Assembly (NCBI GenBank): GCA_024516155.1
Contig: JAJJXM010000077.1
Coordinates: 186,001-250,000 of the forward strand
Direction of reading: 5' to 3'
Origin: Pyronema omphalodes
Taxonomy: Eukaryota; Ascomycota; Pezizomycetes; Pezizales; Pyronemataceae
Length of the DNA stretch: 64,000 nucleotides
The notes beneath the pieces are model-generated. The model was not told the DNA's origin. It ran no database searches and saw nothing but the letters and a program-made list of their open reading frames with translations. The stretch's first letter is position 1. Every line of letters begins with the position of its first letter. Both the position numbers and the translations under genes were made by a program. Below, piece by piece: positions 1 through 11,200 of the stretch.

Positions 1-165
1 GCAGGGGAGTTTGAGATGATGTGCAAGGGTGGCAAGATTGCTGAGAAGGCAATTGAGGTAGTAAAGGTAGCTGCTAAAGAGGGCCGCGTGAAGGATGCGT
101 TAAGATCGGAAGCTGCCTTACTGATTCTCAAAGCAATCAGTATGTTCTTCAATATTTCTGACTGA
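1..165 (+). CDS. 3' end of an unidentified gene (partial)
   Basis: Frame 1 is open from the window edge to a TGA at 163-165 and gives 54 residues rich in Ala, Lys, Glu and Val (reads AGEFEMMCKGGKIAEKAIEV at the start). The composition suggests an alpha-helical, soluble C-terminus, and I see no motif I can name. It lies just outside the inverted repeat, so it could be a host gene tail or cargo of the KDZ element. It is too short to be sure it is coding. Confidence 0.3.
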   Translation, partial: AGEFEMMCKGGKIAEKAIEVVKVAAKEGRVKDALRSEAALLILKAISMFFNISD

Positions 166-552
166 TATTAGTAGTAATCTAATGGGTGGCAGATGGAACC
201 ACTAGGATGAAAATTCCTGGACTCACGGCTATTCCTCGAAAGCCTGGTGGGCTCAACGTAGCTATGAAACTGCGGAAATTGCATTGGGAGATACCCTCAA
301 CGTGGATACACCGGGAGGAGGAGGACATCGAGGCAAAACTGATCAGTACCCATAAGTCCGAGCTACGGGAGGTAGTTGATGGATTTCGACGTGGTACACT
401 GAAGGCAGTTAGACACCCATAGCAACTGAATGGAGTTGAGGAGTGGAGGGGTGGGAAATGTTGATTAAATTGTTAAATGAAAAGTTGGTCGAAATGAGCT
501 GTAAAGTATAGATTCTTGAATAGAATGTATACAAAGAGCAATTAGAATTTCC
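166..552. other. Unassigned segment left of the inverted repeat
   Basis: It contains a 78-codon ORF on the plus strand (186-422, starts MADGTTRMKIPGL) without a recognisable motif, then AT-richer DNA. Nothing else stands out. It directly abuts the outer end of the left minisatellite arm. Confidence 0.4.
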
Positions 553-568
553 GATGGGCGAGGAGGAG

Positions 569-3270
569 GAGACGAAGCGGCGAAGGGAGGTCGATAGTTG
601 TAGATAGCTGAGTATTGTGGAGGAATAGCGGCGGCGGGGGGTCGATAGTTGTAAATAGCAAGGCGGAGGAGGGAGGTCGATAGTTGTGAATAGCTGAGTG
701 TTGTGGAGGAATAGCGGCGGCGGGAGGTCGATAGTTGTAAATAGCAAGGCGGCGGAGGGAGGTCGATAGTTGTAAATAGCAAGGCGGCGGAGGGAGGTCG
801 AAAGTTGTAAATAGCTGAGTGTTGTGGAGGAATAGCGGCGGCGGGAGGTCGATAGTTGTAAATAGCAAGGCGGCGGAGGGAGGTCGATAGTTGTAAATAG
901 CAAAGCGGCGGAGGGAGGTCGATAGTTGTAGATAGCTGAGTGTTGTGGAGGAATAGCGGCGGCGGGAGGTCGATAGTTGTAAATAGCAAGGCGGCGGAGG
1001 GAGGTCGATAGTTGTAAATAGCAAAGCGGCGGAGGGAGGTCGATAGTTGTAGATAGCTGAGTGTTGTGGAGGAATAGCGGCGGCGGGAGGTCGATAGTTG
1101 TAAATAGCAAGGCGGCGGAGGGAGGTCGATAGTTGTAAATAGCAAAGCGGCGGAGGGAGGTCGATAGTTGTAGATAGCTGAGTGTTGTGGAGGAATAGCG
1201 GCGGCGGGAGGTCGATAGTTGTAAATAGCAAGGCGGCGGAGGGAGGTCGATAGTTGTGAATAGCTGAGTGTTGTGGAGGAATAGCGAAGCGGCGGAGGGA
1301 GGTCGATAATTGTGAATAGCTGCGTGTTGTGGAGGAATAGGAAAGCGGCGGAGGGAGGTCGATGATTGTGAATAGCTGAGTGTTGTGGAGGAATAGCAAA
1401 GCGGCGGTTGTGAATAGCTGAGTGTTGTGGAGGGAGGTCGAAAGTTGTGAATAGCTGAGTGTTGTGGAGGAATAGCAAAGCGGCGGAGGGAGGTCGATGA
1501 TTGCGAATAGCTGAGTGTTGTGGAGGAATAGCAAAGCGGCGGAGGGAGGTCGAAAGTTGTGAATAGCTGAGTGTTGTGGAGGAATAGCAAAGCGGCGGAG
1601 GGGGGTCGATGATTGCGAATAGCTGAGTGTTGTGGAGGAATAGCAAAGCGGCGGAGGGAGGTCGATGATTGCGAATAGCTGAGTGTTGTGGAGGAATAGC
1701 AAAGCGGAGGAGGGAGGTCGATGATTGCGAATAGCTGAGTGTTGTGGAGGAATAGCAAAGCGGCGGAGGGAGGTCGATGATTGTGAATAGCTGAGTGTTG
1801 TGGAGGAATAGCAAAGCGGCGGAGGGAGGTCGATGATTGTGAATAGCTGAGTGTTGTGGAGGAATAGCGAAGCGGCGGAGGGAGGTCGATGATTGCGAAT
1901 AGCTGAGTGTTGTGGAGGAATAGCAAAGCGGCGGAGGGAGGTCGATGATTGCGAATAGCTGAGTGTTGTGGAGGAATAGCAAAGCGGCGGTTGTGAATAG
2001 CTGAGCGTTGTGGAGGGAGGTCGAAAGTTGTGAATAGCTGAGTGTTGTGGAGGAATAGCAAAGCGGCGGAGGGAGGTCGATGATTGTGAATAGCTGAGTG
2101 TTGTGGAGGAATAGCGAAGCGGCGGAGGGAGGTCGATGATTGCGAATAGCTGAGTGTTGTGGAGGAATAGCAAAGCGGCGGAGGGAGGTCGATGATTGTG
2201 AATAGCTGAGTGTTGTGGAGGAATAGCAAAGCGGCGGAGGGAGGTCGATGATTGTGAATAGCTGAGTGTTGTGGAGGAATAGCGAAGCGGCGGAGGGAGG
2301 TCGATGATTGCGAATAGCTGAGTGTTGTGGAGGAATAGCAAAGCGGCGGAGGGAGGTCGATGATTGCGAATAGCTGAGTGTTGTGGAGGAATAGCAAAGC
2401 GGCGGAGGGAGGTCGATGATTGCGAATAGCTGAGTGTTGTGGAGGAATAGCAAAGCGGCGGTTGTGAATAGCTGAGCGTTGTGGAGGGAGGTCGAAAGTT
2501 GTGAATAGCTGAGTGTTGTGGAGGAATAGCAAAGCGGCGGAGGGAGGTCGATGATTGTGAATAGCTGAGTGTTGTGGAGGAATAGCGAAGCGGCGGAGGG
2601 AGGTCGATGATTGCGAATAGCTGAGTGTTGTGGAGGAATAGCAAAGCGGCGGAGGGAGGTCGATGATTGTGAATAGCTGAGTGTTGTGGAGGAATAGCAA
2701 AGCGGCGGTTGTGAATAGCTGAGTGTTGTGGAGGGAGGTCGAAAGTTGTGAATAGCTGAGTGTTGTGGAGGAATAGCAAAGCGGCGGAGGGAGGTCGATG
2801 ATTGTGAATAGCTGAGTGTTGTGGAGGAATAGCAAAGCGGCGGTTGTGAATAGCTGAGTGTTGTGGAGGGAGGTCGAAAGTTGTGAATAGCTCAGTGTTG
2901 TGGAGGAAGAGCAAAGCGGCGGAGGGAGGTCGATGATTGCGAATAGCTGAGTGTTGTGGAGGAATAGCAAAGCGGCGGTTGTGAATAGCTTAGTGTTGTG
3001 GAGGGAGGTCGAAAGTTGTGAATAGCTGAGTGTTGTGGAGGAATAGCAAAGTGGCGGAGGGAGGTCGATGATTGCGAATAGCTGAGTGTTGTGGAGGAAT
3101 AGCAAAGCGGCGGAGGGAGGTCGATGATTGCGAATAGCTGAGTGTTGTGGAGGAATAGCAAAGCGGCGGAGGGAGGTCGATGATTGTGAATAGCTGAGTG
3201 TTGTGGAGGAATAGCAAAGCGGCGGAGGGAGGTCGATGATTGCGAATAGCTGAGTATTGTGAAGGAATAG
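569..3270. repeat. 56-bp minisatellite, left arm
   Basis: Tandem array whose main unit is 56 bp (begins GGAGGAATAGCAAAGCGGCG and ends AATAGCTGAGTGTTGT). Variants occur at GATGATTGCG/GATGATTGTG, and some shortened units contain GGAGGGAGGTCGAAAGTTGTG. Between about 569 and 1260 the units are different and shorter (GGCGGCGGAGGGAGGTCGAT-AGTTGTAAATAGCAA), so the array has an outer and an inner zone. The unit has no stop codon in any antisense frame, which creates three long overlapping spurious ORFs. Confidence 0.95.
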
Positions 3271-3274
3271 CTGC

Positions 3275-3294
3275 GGGGGGGGGGGGGGGGGGGG
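3275..3294. repeat. G20 homopolymer
   Basis: Twenty consecutive G between the minisatellite and the AT-rich spacer. It is mirrored by a C16 run at 6645-6660. Its length may be affected by sequencing error. Confidence 0.9.
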
Positions 3295-3349
3295 TTGGTG
3301 TAATAATTAGGCGCGGGAAATAAAAAAAAGATTACAAATTAAAAGAACA

Positions 3350-4112
3350 AGGCAGCTCGAGATTTCCTGCTGTGTTTAAGCGCCTCGCGGGGTTCTTCAG
3401 ATTGATGAGACAATCCCGCGAGGCGTTTAAACATACGACGTTGCGCGCCAGCAAAACAGGATTAGAAATCTTGAGCTACGTAACGCTGTGTGCTTAAACG
3501 CCTCGCGGGATTATTCAGATTTTTAATCCTGTTTTGCTGGGTGTGTTTAAACGCCTCGCGGGATTATTCAGATTGATGATACAATCCCGCGAGGCGTTTA
3601 AACATACGACGTTGCGCGCCAGCAAAACAGGATTAAAAATCTTGAGCTACGTAATGCTGTGTGCTTAAACGCCTCGCGGGATTATTCAGATTTTTAATCC
3701 TGTTTTGCTGGGTATGTTTAAACGCCTCGCGGGATTATTCAGATTGATGATACAATCCCGCGAGGCGTTTAAACATACGACGTTGCGCGCCAGCAAAACA
3801 GGATTAGAAATCTTGAGCTACGTAACGCTGTGTGTTTAAACGCCTCGCGGGATTATTCAGATTTTTAATCCTGTTTTGCTGGGTGTGTTTAAACGCCTCG
3901 CGGGATTATTCAGATTGATGATACAATCCCGCGAGGCGTTTAAACATACGACGTTGCGCGCCAGCAAAACAGGATTAAAAATCTGAATAATTCCGCGAGG
4001 CGCTTAAACACAGCAGGAAATTTGGTGATACCTAGCGTTGTGTGTTTAAGCGCCTCGCGGGATTATTCAAATTGTTAATCCTGTTTTGCTGGCGCGCAAC
4101 GTCGTATGTTTG
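3350..4112. repeat. 171-bp hairpin array, left inner arm
   Basis: Tandem units of 171 bp; the marker TGTTTAAACG recurs at 3544, 3715 and 3886. Each unit holds the hairpin TTTAAACGCCTCGCGGGATT / AATCCCGCGAGGCGTTTAAA around a short spacer, plus CAGCAAAACAGGATT and its complement AATCCTGTTTTGCTG, so the unit folds on itself at two levels. The pattern returns in opposite orientation at 5935-6590. Confidence 0.9.
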
Positions 4113-4229
4113 AACGTTCATTTAGCTAAGTGCGCGTGTCTGCGGGGCGCGCATTGCGGCAACCGATCAGGCTGCTGCGCGCCAGTCAGCACTACAGCCC
4201 CTTGGTGGATCACATGCGCTGCGCACTAC

Positions 4230-4490
4230 GGCCGTTGCCAAGGTAGCAGTTGCCAAGGCGTTGGCTGCCAAGATGCCTGTTCCTGAAACGGTCGTTGCCA
4301 AGGCGGCCATTGCCAAAGCGGCTGTTGCCGAGGTGACCTTTCCCAAACTGGCTGTTGCCAAGGCGGATGTCTCCGAAGTGGCTGTTGCCCAGGCGGCCCC
4401 AACCAAATCGGCTGTTGCCAAGGCGGCCCGAACCCAATCGGCTGTTCCCAAGGCGGCCCCAAACCAAATCGGCTGTTGCCAAGGCCTTCA
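4230..4490. repeat. 30-bp minisatellite in the core
   Basis: Degenerate 30-bp units of the form GCTGTTGCCAAGGCGGCCNN... repeated about eight times. Because 30 is a multiple of three, every frame gives a decapeptide repeat: AVAKAAPTKS-like on the plus strand and RLGNSRFGNG-like on the minus strand, the latter with a five-residue rhythm. No start, promoter or flanking domain supports expression. Confidence 0.75.
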
Positions 4491-5605
4491 TTGCCGAGGC
4501 TATGCTGTTCCCCCGTCGCACAACCAGCGGCCAAATCGGCCAAAAGCATCTTGGCTGAGCGGGGTACAAAATGGAAATTTTCCACCGCCCCACCGTCTTT
4601 CCCTTCTTTCCCACATCACCATCGTGAAGTACGTAGTTTTTCCTGTAATTTCAATTTTTTTCTTTGCCGTTCGTTCCCCTCTTCTTTCCATTCCCTTGTT
4701 TCACCCATTCCGGTCCTTCCAACCCCCCCCCCCCCCCCACCCCCCACTCCGGCGGCCCCAATTCCTACCCACGTGTCCCATCCGACTCTTTGTCCGCCCT
4801 CCAACGTGCTCATCGCTGTGACATAAATCGTAATCTTAAATATCAACCCTGCTTGTGAACCAAATTTCGCGTAGTCTTTGCTTTTTGGAACTCGGTCACA
4901 CAACCGTGTGAATACGCGTCTCCTGAGCATTATCTTCCCGTATCTACATTCTCCTTGGTGAGCCAAGGGGGCGGGTTGCAGAATAATAATTTCGTGCGCG
5001 AAGTTTTTGTGCTGCATTTTCTTGCAATTAGCGATTTTTGCGTATTGTGGCAATTGATCACCGCATACTGCGCGTCGCCATGTGCTCTAGTATTCAGATG
5101 AATATTGTCACGTACGCGAAGTTTGTTCAACAAAGCATCAATAACATCATGCACGTAAACACAGCGACTTGTCAAATCACAGGGACGCTCAACCGCGCGA
5201 AAATCGGTGTGAAATTAAGAATATTTGGAACAATGTTGACTTGTTTTTGAATTTGTTTTGTTTTTGAATTTAAAATGCTACGTGTATCATGTACAAGGCA
5301 CTCTGCGCAGAGCCAAATTTGTTAATGATCACAGCATGAGTTGAAATTCATTTAATCTATAGAAAAAAATTCATATTCAAATCAACATTGCAATGCCTCC
5401 CTCCTGTCGCGTCCACCCGACGACATTCAGCGCGCTGCGTGAAGAACGCGTCTTGTTACATCAGAACGCGTCTTGTAACATCACGTGATTGATTCAGCGC
5501 GCTGCGTGAAGAACGCGTCTTGTGACATCAGAACGCGTCTTGTGGAGTCACGTGATTGTTACGGCTCCCAGCGCGGTCCCGAACCCAGTGACGCCGAGCC
5601 CGAGT

Positions 5606-5885
5606 CACATCGCGCCACCTGCATCGCGCAGCAACCGCTCCGTGCCGACTCGGGTTTTGTCCCGACTAATCACGTGCACTGGGTGCCATGGCTCGGCAGC
5701 TCCTCCGTGCCGACTCGGGGTCGCTTCCGAGTAATCACGTGCGCTGGGTGCCATGGCTCGGTAGCTCCTCCGTGCCGACTCGGGGTCACTTCCGACCAAT
5801 CACGTGCGCTAGGTGCCGGGGCTCGGCAGCTCCTCCGTGCCGACCCGGGTTCAGTCCGGATCAATCACGTGCGCATGCGCCAAGT
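5606..5885. repeat. 65-bp tandem array with CACGTG sites
   Basis: CACGTG lies at 5671, 5736, 5801 and 5866, exactly 65 bp apart. Each is preceded by a conserved CTCCGTGCCGACTCGGG-type block. Two more CACGTG sites lie upstream at 5482 and 5549 next to duplicated GAACGCGTCTTGT blocks. CACGTG is the palindromic E-box bound by bHLH factors in fungi, so the array could bind protein. That is inference. Confidence 0.8.
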
Positions 5886-5934
5886 GCCCCGCGTGAAACC
5901 TGCTGCAGCGCCCGCATTGCGGCAACCGAAATTA

Positions 5935-6590
5935 ATCTTGTTTTGCTGGGTGTGTTTAAACGCCTCGCGGGATTGTATCAACAATCTGAATAATCCCGCG
6001 AGGCGTTTAAACACACCCAGAAAAACAGGATTAAAAATCTTAATAATCCCGCGAGGCGTTTAAACACACAACGTTACGTAGCTCAAAATTTCCTGCTGTG
6101 TTTAAGCGCCTCGCGGGATTATTCAGATTTTTAATCCTGTTTTGCTGGCGCGCAACGTCGTATGTTTAAACGCCTCGCGGGATTGTATCATCAATCTGAA
6201 TAATCCCGCGAGGCGTTTAAACACACCCAGCAAAACAGGATTAAAAATCTGAATAATCCCGCGAGGCGTTTAAGCACACAGCGTTACGTAGCTCAAGATT
6301 TTTAATCCTGTTTTGCTGGCGCGCAACGTCGTATGTTTAAACGCCTCGCGGGATTGTATCATCAATCTGAATAATCCCGCGAGGCGTTTAAACACACCCA
6401 GCAAAACAGGATTAAAAATCTGAATAATCCCGCGAGGCGTTTAAGCACACAGCGTTACGTAGCTCAAGATTTCTAATCCTGTTTTGCTGGCGCGCAACGT
6501 CGTATGTTTAAACGCCTCGCGGGATTGTCTCATCAATCTGAAGAACCCCGCGAGGCGCTTAAACACAGCAGGAAATCTCGAGCTGCCTTG
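5935..6590. repeat. 171-bp hairpin array, right inner arm
   Basis: Reverse complement of the left inner arm: AATCCCGCGAGGCGTTTAAA blocks paired with TTTAAACGCCTCGCGGGATT around a loop containing ATCATCAATCTGAATA. It ends in the same CTTAAACACAGCAGGAAAT-CTCGAGCTGCC sequence that starts the left arm. Confidence 0.88.
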
Positions 6591-6644
6591 TTCTTTTAAT
6601 TTGTAATCTTTTTTTTTATTTCCCGCGCCTAATTATTACACCAA

Positions 6645-6660
6645 CCCCCCCCCCCCCCCC
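6645..6660. repeat. C16 homopolymer
   Basis: Mirror of the G20 run at 3275-3294, between the AT-rich spacer and the right minisatellite. Confidence 0.9.
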
Positions 6661-8220
6661 GCAGCTATTCCTTCACAATACTCAGCTATTCGCAATCATC
6701 GACCTCCCTCCGCCGCTTTGCTATTCCTCCACAACACTCAGCTATTCACAATCATCGACCTCCCTCCGCCGCTTTGCTATTCCTCCACAACACTCAGCTA
6801 TTCGCAATCATCGACCTCCCTCGACCGCTTTGCTATTCCTCCACAACACTCAGCTATTCACAACTTTCGACCTCCCTCCGCCGCTTTGCTATTCCTCCAC
6901 AACACTCAGCTATCCACAACTTTCGACCTCCCTCCACAACACTCAGCTATTCACCACCGCCGCTTTGCTATTCCTCCACAACACTCAGCTATTCGCAATC
7001 ATCGACCTCCCTCCGCCGCTTTGCTATTCCTCCACAACACTCAGCTATTCACAACTTTCGACCTCCCTCCACAACACTCAGCTATTCACAACCGCCGCTT
7101 TGCTATTCCTCCACAACACTCAGCTATTCGCAATCATCGACCTCCCTCAGCCGCTTTGCTATTCCTCCACAACACTCAGCTATTCACAACTTTCGACCTC
7201 CCTCCACAACACTCAGCTATTCACAACCGCCGCTTTGCTATTCCTCCACAACACTCAGCTATTCACAATCATCGACCTCCCTCCGCCGCCTCGCTATTCC
7301 TCCACAACACTCAGCTATTCGCAATCATCGACCTCCCTCCGCCGCTTTGCTATTCCTCCACAACACTCAGCTATTCGCAATCATCGACCTCCCTCCGCCG
7401 CTTTGCTATTCCTCCACAACACTCAGCTATTCACAACTTTCGACCTCCCTCCACAACACTCAGCTATTCACAACCGCCGCTTTGCTATTCCTCCACAACA
7501 CTCAGCTATTCACAATCATCGACCTCCCTCCGCCGCTTTGCTATTCCTCCACAACACTCAGCTATTCGCAATCATCGACCTCCCTCCGCCGCTTTGCTAT
7601 TCCTCCACAACACTCAGCTATTTGCAATCATCGACCTCCCTCCGCTGCTTCGCTATTCCTCCACAACACTCAGCTATTCACAACTTTCGACCTCCCTCCA
7701 CAACACTCAGCTATTCACAACCGCCGCTTTGCTATTCCTCCACAACACTCAGCTATTCACAATCATCGACCTCCCTCCGCCGCTTTTCCTATGCCTCCAC
7801 AACACTCAGCTATTCACAATCATCGACCTCCCTCCGCCGCTTTGCTATTCCTCCACAACACTCAGCTATTCGCAATCATCGACCTCCCTCCGCCGCTTTG
7901 CTATTCCTCCATAACACTCAGCTATTCACAATCATCGACCTCCCTCCGCCGCTTTGCTATTCCTCCACAACACTCAGCTATTCACAACTATCGACCTCCC
8001 TCCGCCGCCTTGCTATTTACAACTATCGACCTCCCGCCGCCGCTATTCCTCCACAACACTCAGCTATCTACAACTATCGACCTCCCTCCGCCGCTATTCC
8101 TCCACAACACTCAGCTATCTACAACTATCGACCTCCCGCCGCCGCTATTCCTCCACAACACTCAGCTATCTACAACTATCGACCTCCCTTCGCCGCTTCG
8201 TCCCCTCCTCTTCGCCCATC
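6661..8220. repeat. 56-bp minisatellite, right arm
   Basis: Reverse complement of the left array (unit ACAACACTCAGCTATTCGCA-ATCATCGACCTCCC-...). It ends with the same outer-zone units (ACAACTATCGACCTCCCGCC-...). It is shorter than the left arm, consistent with independent unit gain and loss. The long proline-rich plus-strand ORFs here are repeat artefacts. Confidence 0.95.
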
Positions 8221-8267
8221 CGTATTTACCCCTGCCCCCTCTCCTCCACAGCTACAACAACCACCAA

Positions 8268-11200
8268 CTATATTATATCATCATCTTGCCGCACCACAGT
8301 CCCTTCAATGTTGTCAGGATCCAACCTTTCAACAACATCATCGTCGTCAATTGACCCTTCATCATCTTCAACACCTATAACATTCCCCTGACTTCCTAAA
8401 TTCCCGAGCTCCTCGTTGACCACATTTTGCAGGCGATCGGATATGAATTCACCGAGTTCATCTTCGTCAAACTCCCTATCGATGCCGTCATCGTCGGATC
8501 CCACTGTGTCGGCATCCTCATCTTGCTCGACCACAGTCTCTGCAATGTTCTCGGGATCCAACCTAAGAATAATCCGTCTCTGCGAGGTAAGCAACATGGC
8601 TCTTTCCTCCGGCTCAAAAAGAGGAGCATCGACTTTCAGAAGACACTTAATAACACGGTAATGGTGAATTGTGATTGTCTTCAACTTGTCGAGGTGTTCT
8701 GCTTCCGGGTCATCTAACACCTGTACGAGGATAGCCAAACGACGATGTGCCCAATGAACAATTCGTTTTGCATGCAAACGGAGCTGAGTTCCCTCTTCTT
8801 CAACTCTTTCAAGGCGAGCTCGAGCCTCAATACCCGCACGAACAAAGTCGTATACTGCCCAGTCACCTCGAGCCATAAACAAATCCACATCCCAGATTTC
8901 CTCATTGTCCAGCCCTTCATCTCTCAAACGTTCTGCATCCAATGTCCTAACTCCAGCACCCCTTGCAACCTGATTGTATTCTTGAACCAGGTTGCCCAAG
9001 GCCTTGCTCCGCTGCCTGATCCCATTGAGAAATGTTTTTGCTGCTTCTTGTCCAATTCTGCGGTGAAGGAGCTCAAGCTCGGCTGACCTTTCAGTCAGAT
9101 GATGAATTAACTGGGTCTGCAGTTTATGCAATGCTGACACTGCTGCCCTTTGTTGGAATTTTCTGAACTTTTCCCCATCAGGAGACTGCCAGGCAGGGTC
9201 ATCTCGACGCTCTCCATGCTGGTTAAAGAGATTGTCAGTTGCTCTAATTGCTTCTCCCCCACGCCTGTAAGTTCTCAATTCGGCTAATGTGAGTGGTGGC
9301 CGCACAGGAAGACCAACTGCATGGGCCTGTGGGCCTCTACCCCCTCTGCCTCTACCCCCTCTGCCTCTACCCCCACGGCCTCTACCATCTGAACCTCTTC
9401 CTCCACCCATTCCAGAATTAGCCAGTAGCTCGGCCAGCCTATTCTCTTTAGCCAGAGCAGCATAGATTAGATCTCCAGGTTCAGTTTGGGCTTCACTATA
9501 CTTTCATTAGCTAATGACAAAAGGAAAACATGAGAACAGATATATAAAGATAAAAATGGGAATGTACTCACGTGAACCTGGTAAAGTACTCAATCTGGTC
9601 AGAGGCTTGCTCATCAAGATACTCCACAGTGACTAATTGTCTAGGATGAAGCTGTCCTCCTTTGTCTCTCCTTTCTGGGACTGTTCGACGCAGAATAAGC
9701 TGTAATTTGGCTGACTCTTCAAGTTCCATTTGCTTTGCCTTCTTCCAGCGTCTCTCTAGGTTCTTTCCAAAGGTCTCCAGTGCCCTCCTGGCAATAGACA
9801 AGCTGCAGGAGTCAATTTTCTGCATCTTCCTTGGTCCACTGGTAACTCGTCCGGATGCAATTAGATGAGATAGCATGTACCAATGCTGTTCAATCTCTTC
9901 TCCAACCATTAATCCAAACCCCTTCAACCGTAGAGTACTCCATAGAACATGACAGGCATATTTGTGGGCGTATATGTGAAACCTGCCAATTGCACCCTGT
10001 ACCCTCCTTGCATCTTCTGGCAAAAGTCTTTCCAATGCTGGGACAAATACACAGGATACATCATAGCACAATCTGGCTTTCATAGCTGGATCATGCTGGA
10101 GTATATCCTTAACCAGCTCAACACCGTGACTTTGCCTTTCACCTGTTCCATGAATATTGAGGTATCGAAGTGGTATACCATGAAAACAGGTCATTCCCAT
10201 AAGTCCAGATTCATCCAGGTGCTTCTTGCTAGAAGTGTTAAGAGTCTTGCCCCATCCACCTGTTGCATGAAACCTGTTGTCGCATCCGGCGGTGTTGTTG
10301 TTGGCTGCTGGCGTATCCTCAGAAGAAAAGTCCCGGATCCCATAAGAAACGAATTTCCTGGGTTCCAAGTATTCATGATTGGTTCCCCCTCTGTCTTTAA
10401 AGCGAATATGCTGAAAGTTGCCATCAATGGTGATTCCCACAGATCTGTCCGCTGGGTGATGACTGAAGTCGAAGCATGCTGGACAGGAATTTGCAACGTT
10501 TTCATCTTCCCATGAATGGTCGTCCCCAGTGATTGCCCTTTCACATGTCTGTAAATACATGCTAGTATAAGCTTCCACCCCATTCTCAACAGCAACACAG
10601 TGATGATACGCGTCCAGTAACAAGTCGTAGAAGTCCGGTAACGTCTTGGCCATATACATCTCATGTACCGCTCGAAGTCCAGCAGCCCATGCATACTTTG
10701 AAGGGCCACCTCTAATCCCTTGCTCATGTAAAAGGCGTAAGAGTCTGATCGAAAAGAATGTCCGAGGTTTGACTGGGGTTGATGGGAAGAATCCGTCCTG
10801 AACAAATGATGAAGATCGTTGTCCACAAATGCACAGAGGAACCATGCGTATCTCATATGACTCCAAGGAGATGAAACGTGCATTGATATCCTCAGTCGGA
10901 CAGTCGCATAGCTCAGATCGCTGTGCAGATGTCCGAAATGCGATCATTCTCTGCTCAGCCTTGATCCAGTTTGCCGCAGTCGCTTGTTGTTCAGCCGCCT
11001 TGGCCCGACGGGAGCGCCCAAACATGTTGTGCTGCGCATGTTGTTCGATGTCGTGTGGATCGAGGTGGTATGGATTTTCGATATCGCTTTCGAGCGTGGG
11101 TGGTTCAATGGGACCATCATTTTGACTGCGATGGTATCCAGGTGGCGGGATCAAGCGATTCGGTCTCGTCTTCAGTGACTCTTCCCACCGCCGGGCTGCA

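Larger units (their letters stand above)
4113..5934. other. Core of the inverted repeat, no gene recognised
   Basis: About 1.8 kb of non-mirrored DNA between the inner arms. The 17-mer CGCATTGCGGCAACCGA occurs at both edges (4150-4166 and 5913-5929) as a direct repeat. Inside are a 30-bp minisatellite, a C16 tract (4723-4738), an AT-rich stretch (about 4820-5400) with only short ORFs and no recognisable protein, and a CACGTG-bearing array. No coding claim can be supported. Confidence 0.6.
553..8220. repeat. Giant imperfect inverted repeat
   Basis: The sequence from 553 inward (GATGGGCGAGGAGGAGGAGA...) is the near-exact reverse complement of the sequence ending at 8220 (...CTCTTCGCCCATC). The mirror continues through the whole structure: 56-bp minisatellite, a terminal half-unit, a homopolymer (G at 3275-3294, C at 6645-6660), a 60-bp AT-rich spacer, then hairpin arrays. 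Arms differ in copy number: the left minisatellite is about 2.7 kb, the right about 1.55 kb. The core (about 4113-5930) is not mirrored. No target-site duplication is visible next to 553 or 8220. The right end is 48 bp from the stop codon of the KDZ transposase gene, so it may be a subterminal part of that element. This is inference. Confidence 0.85.

Noticed and set aside
409..3161. Antisense ORFs of 898, 790 and 662 codons in the left minisatellite, and mirror ORFs (526, 516 and 398 codons) in the right one
   Set aside because: The 56-bp unit lacks stops in these frames and its length is not a multiple of three, so all three frames stay open and encode the same cycling peptide; three overlapping genes are not credible.
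3350..4112. CRISPR-like array of palindromic repeats
   Set aside because: The 171-bp units have no variable unique spacers, there is no cas gene, and the context is eukaryotic transposons.
4261..4826. Protein-coding gene in the core
   Set aside because: ORFs here come from the 30-bp minisatellite and the C16 tract; there is no conserved domain and frames compete equally.
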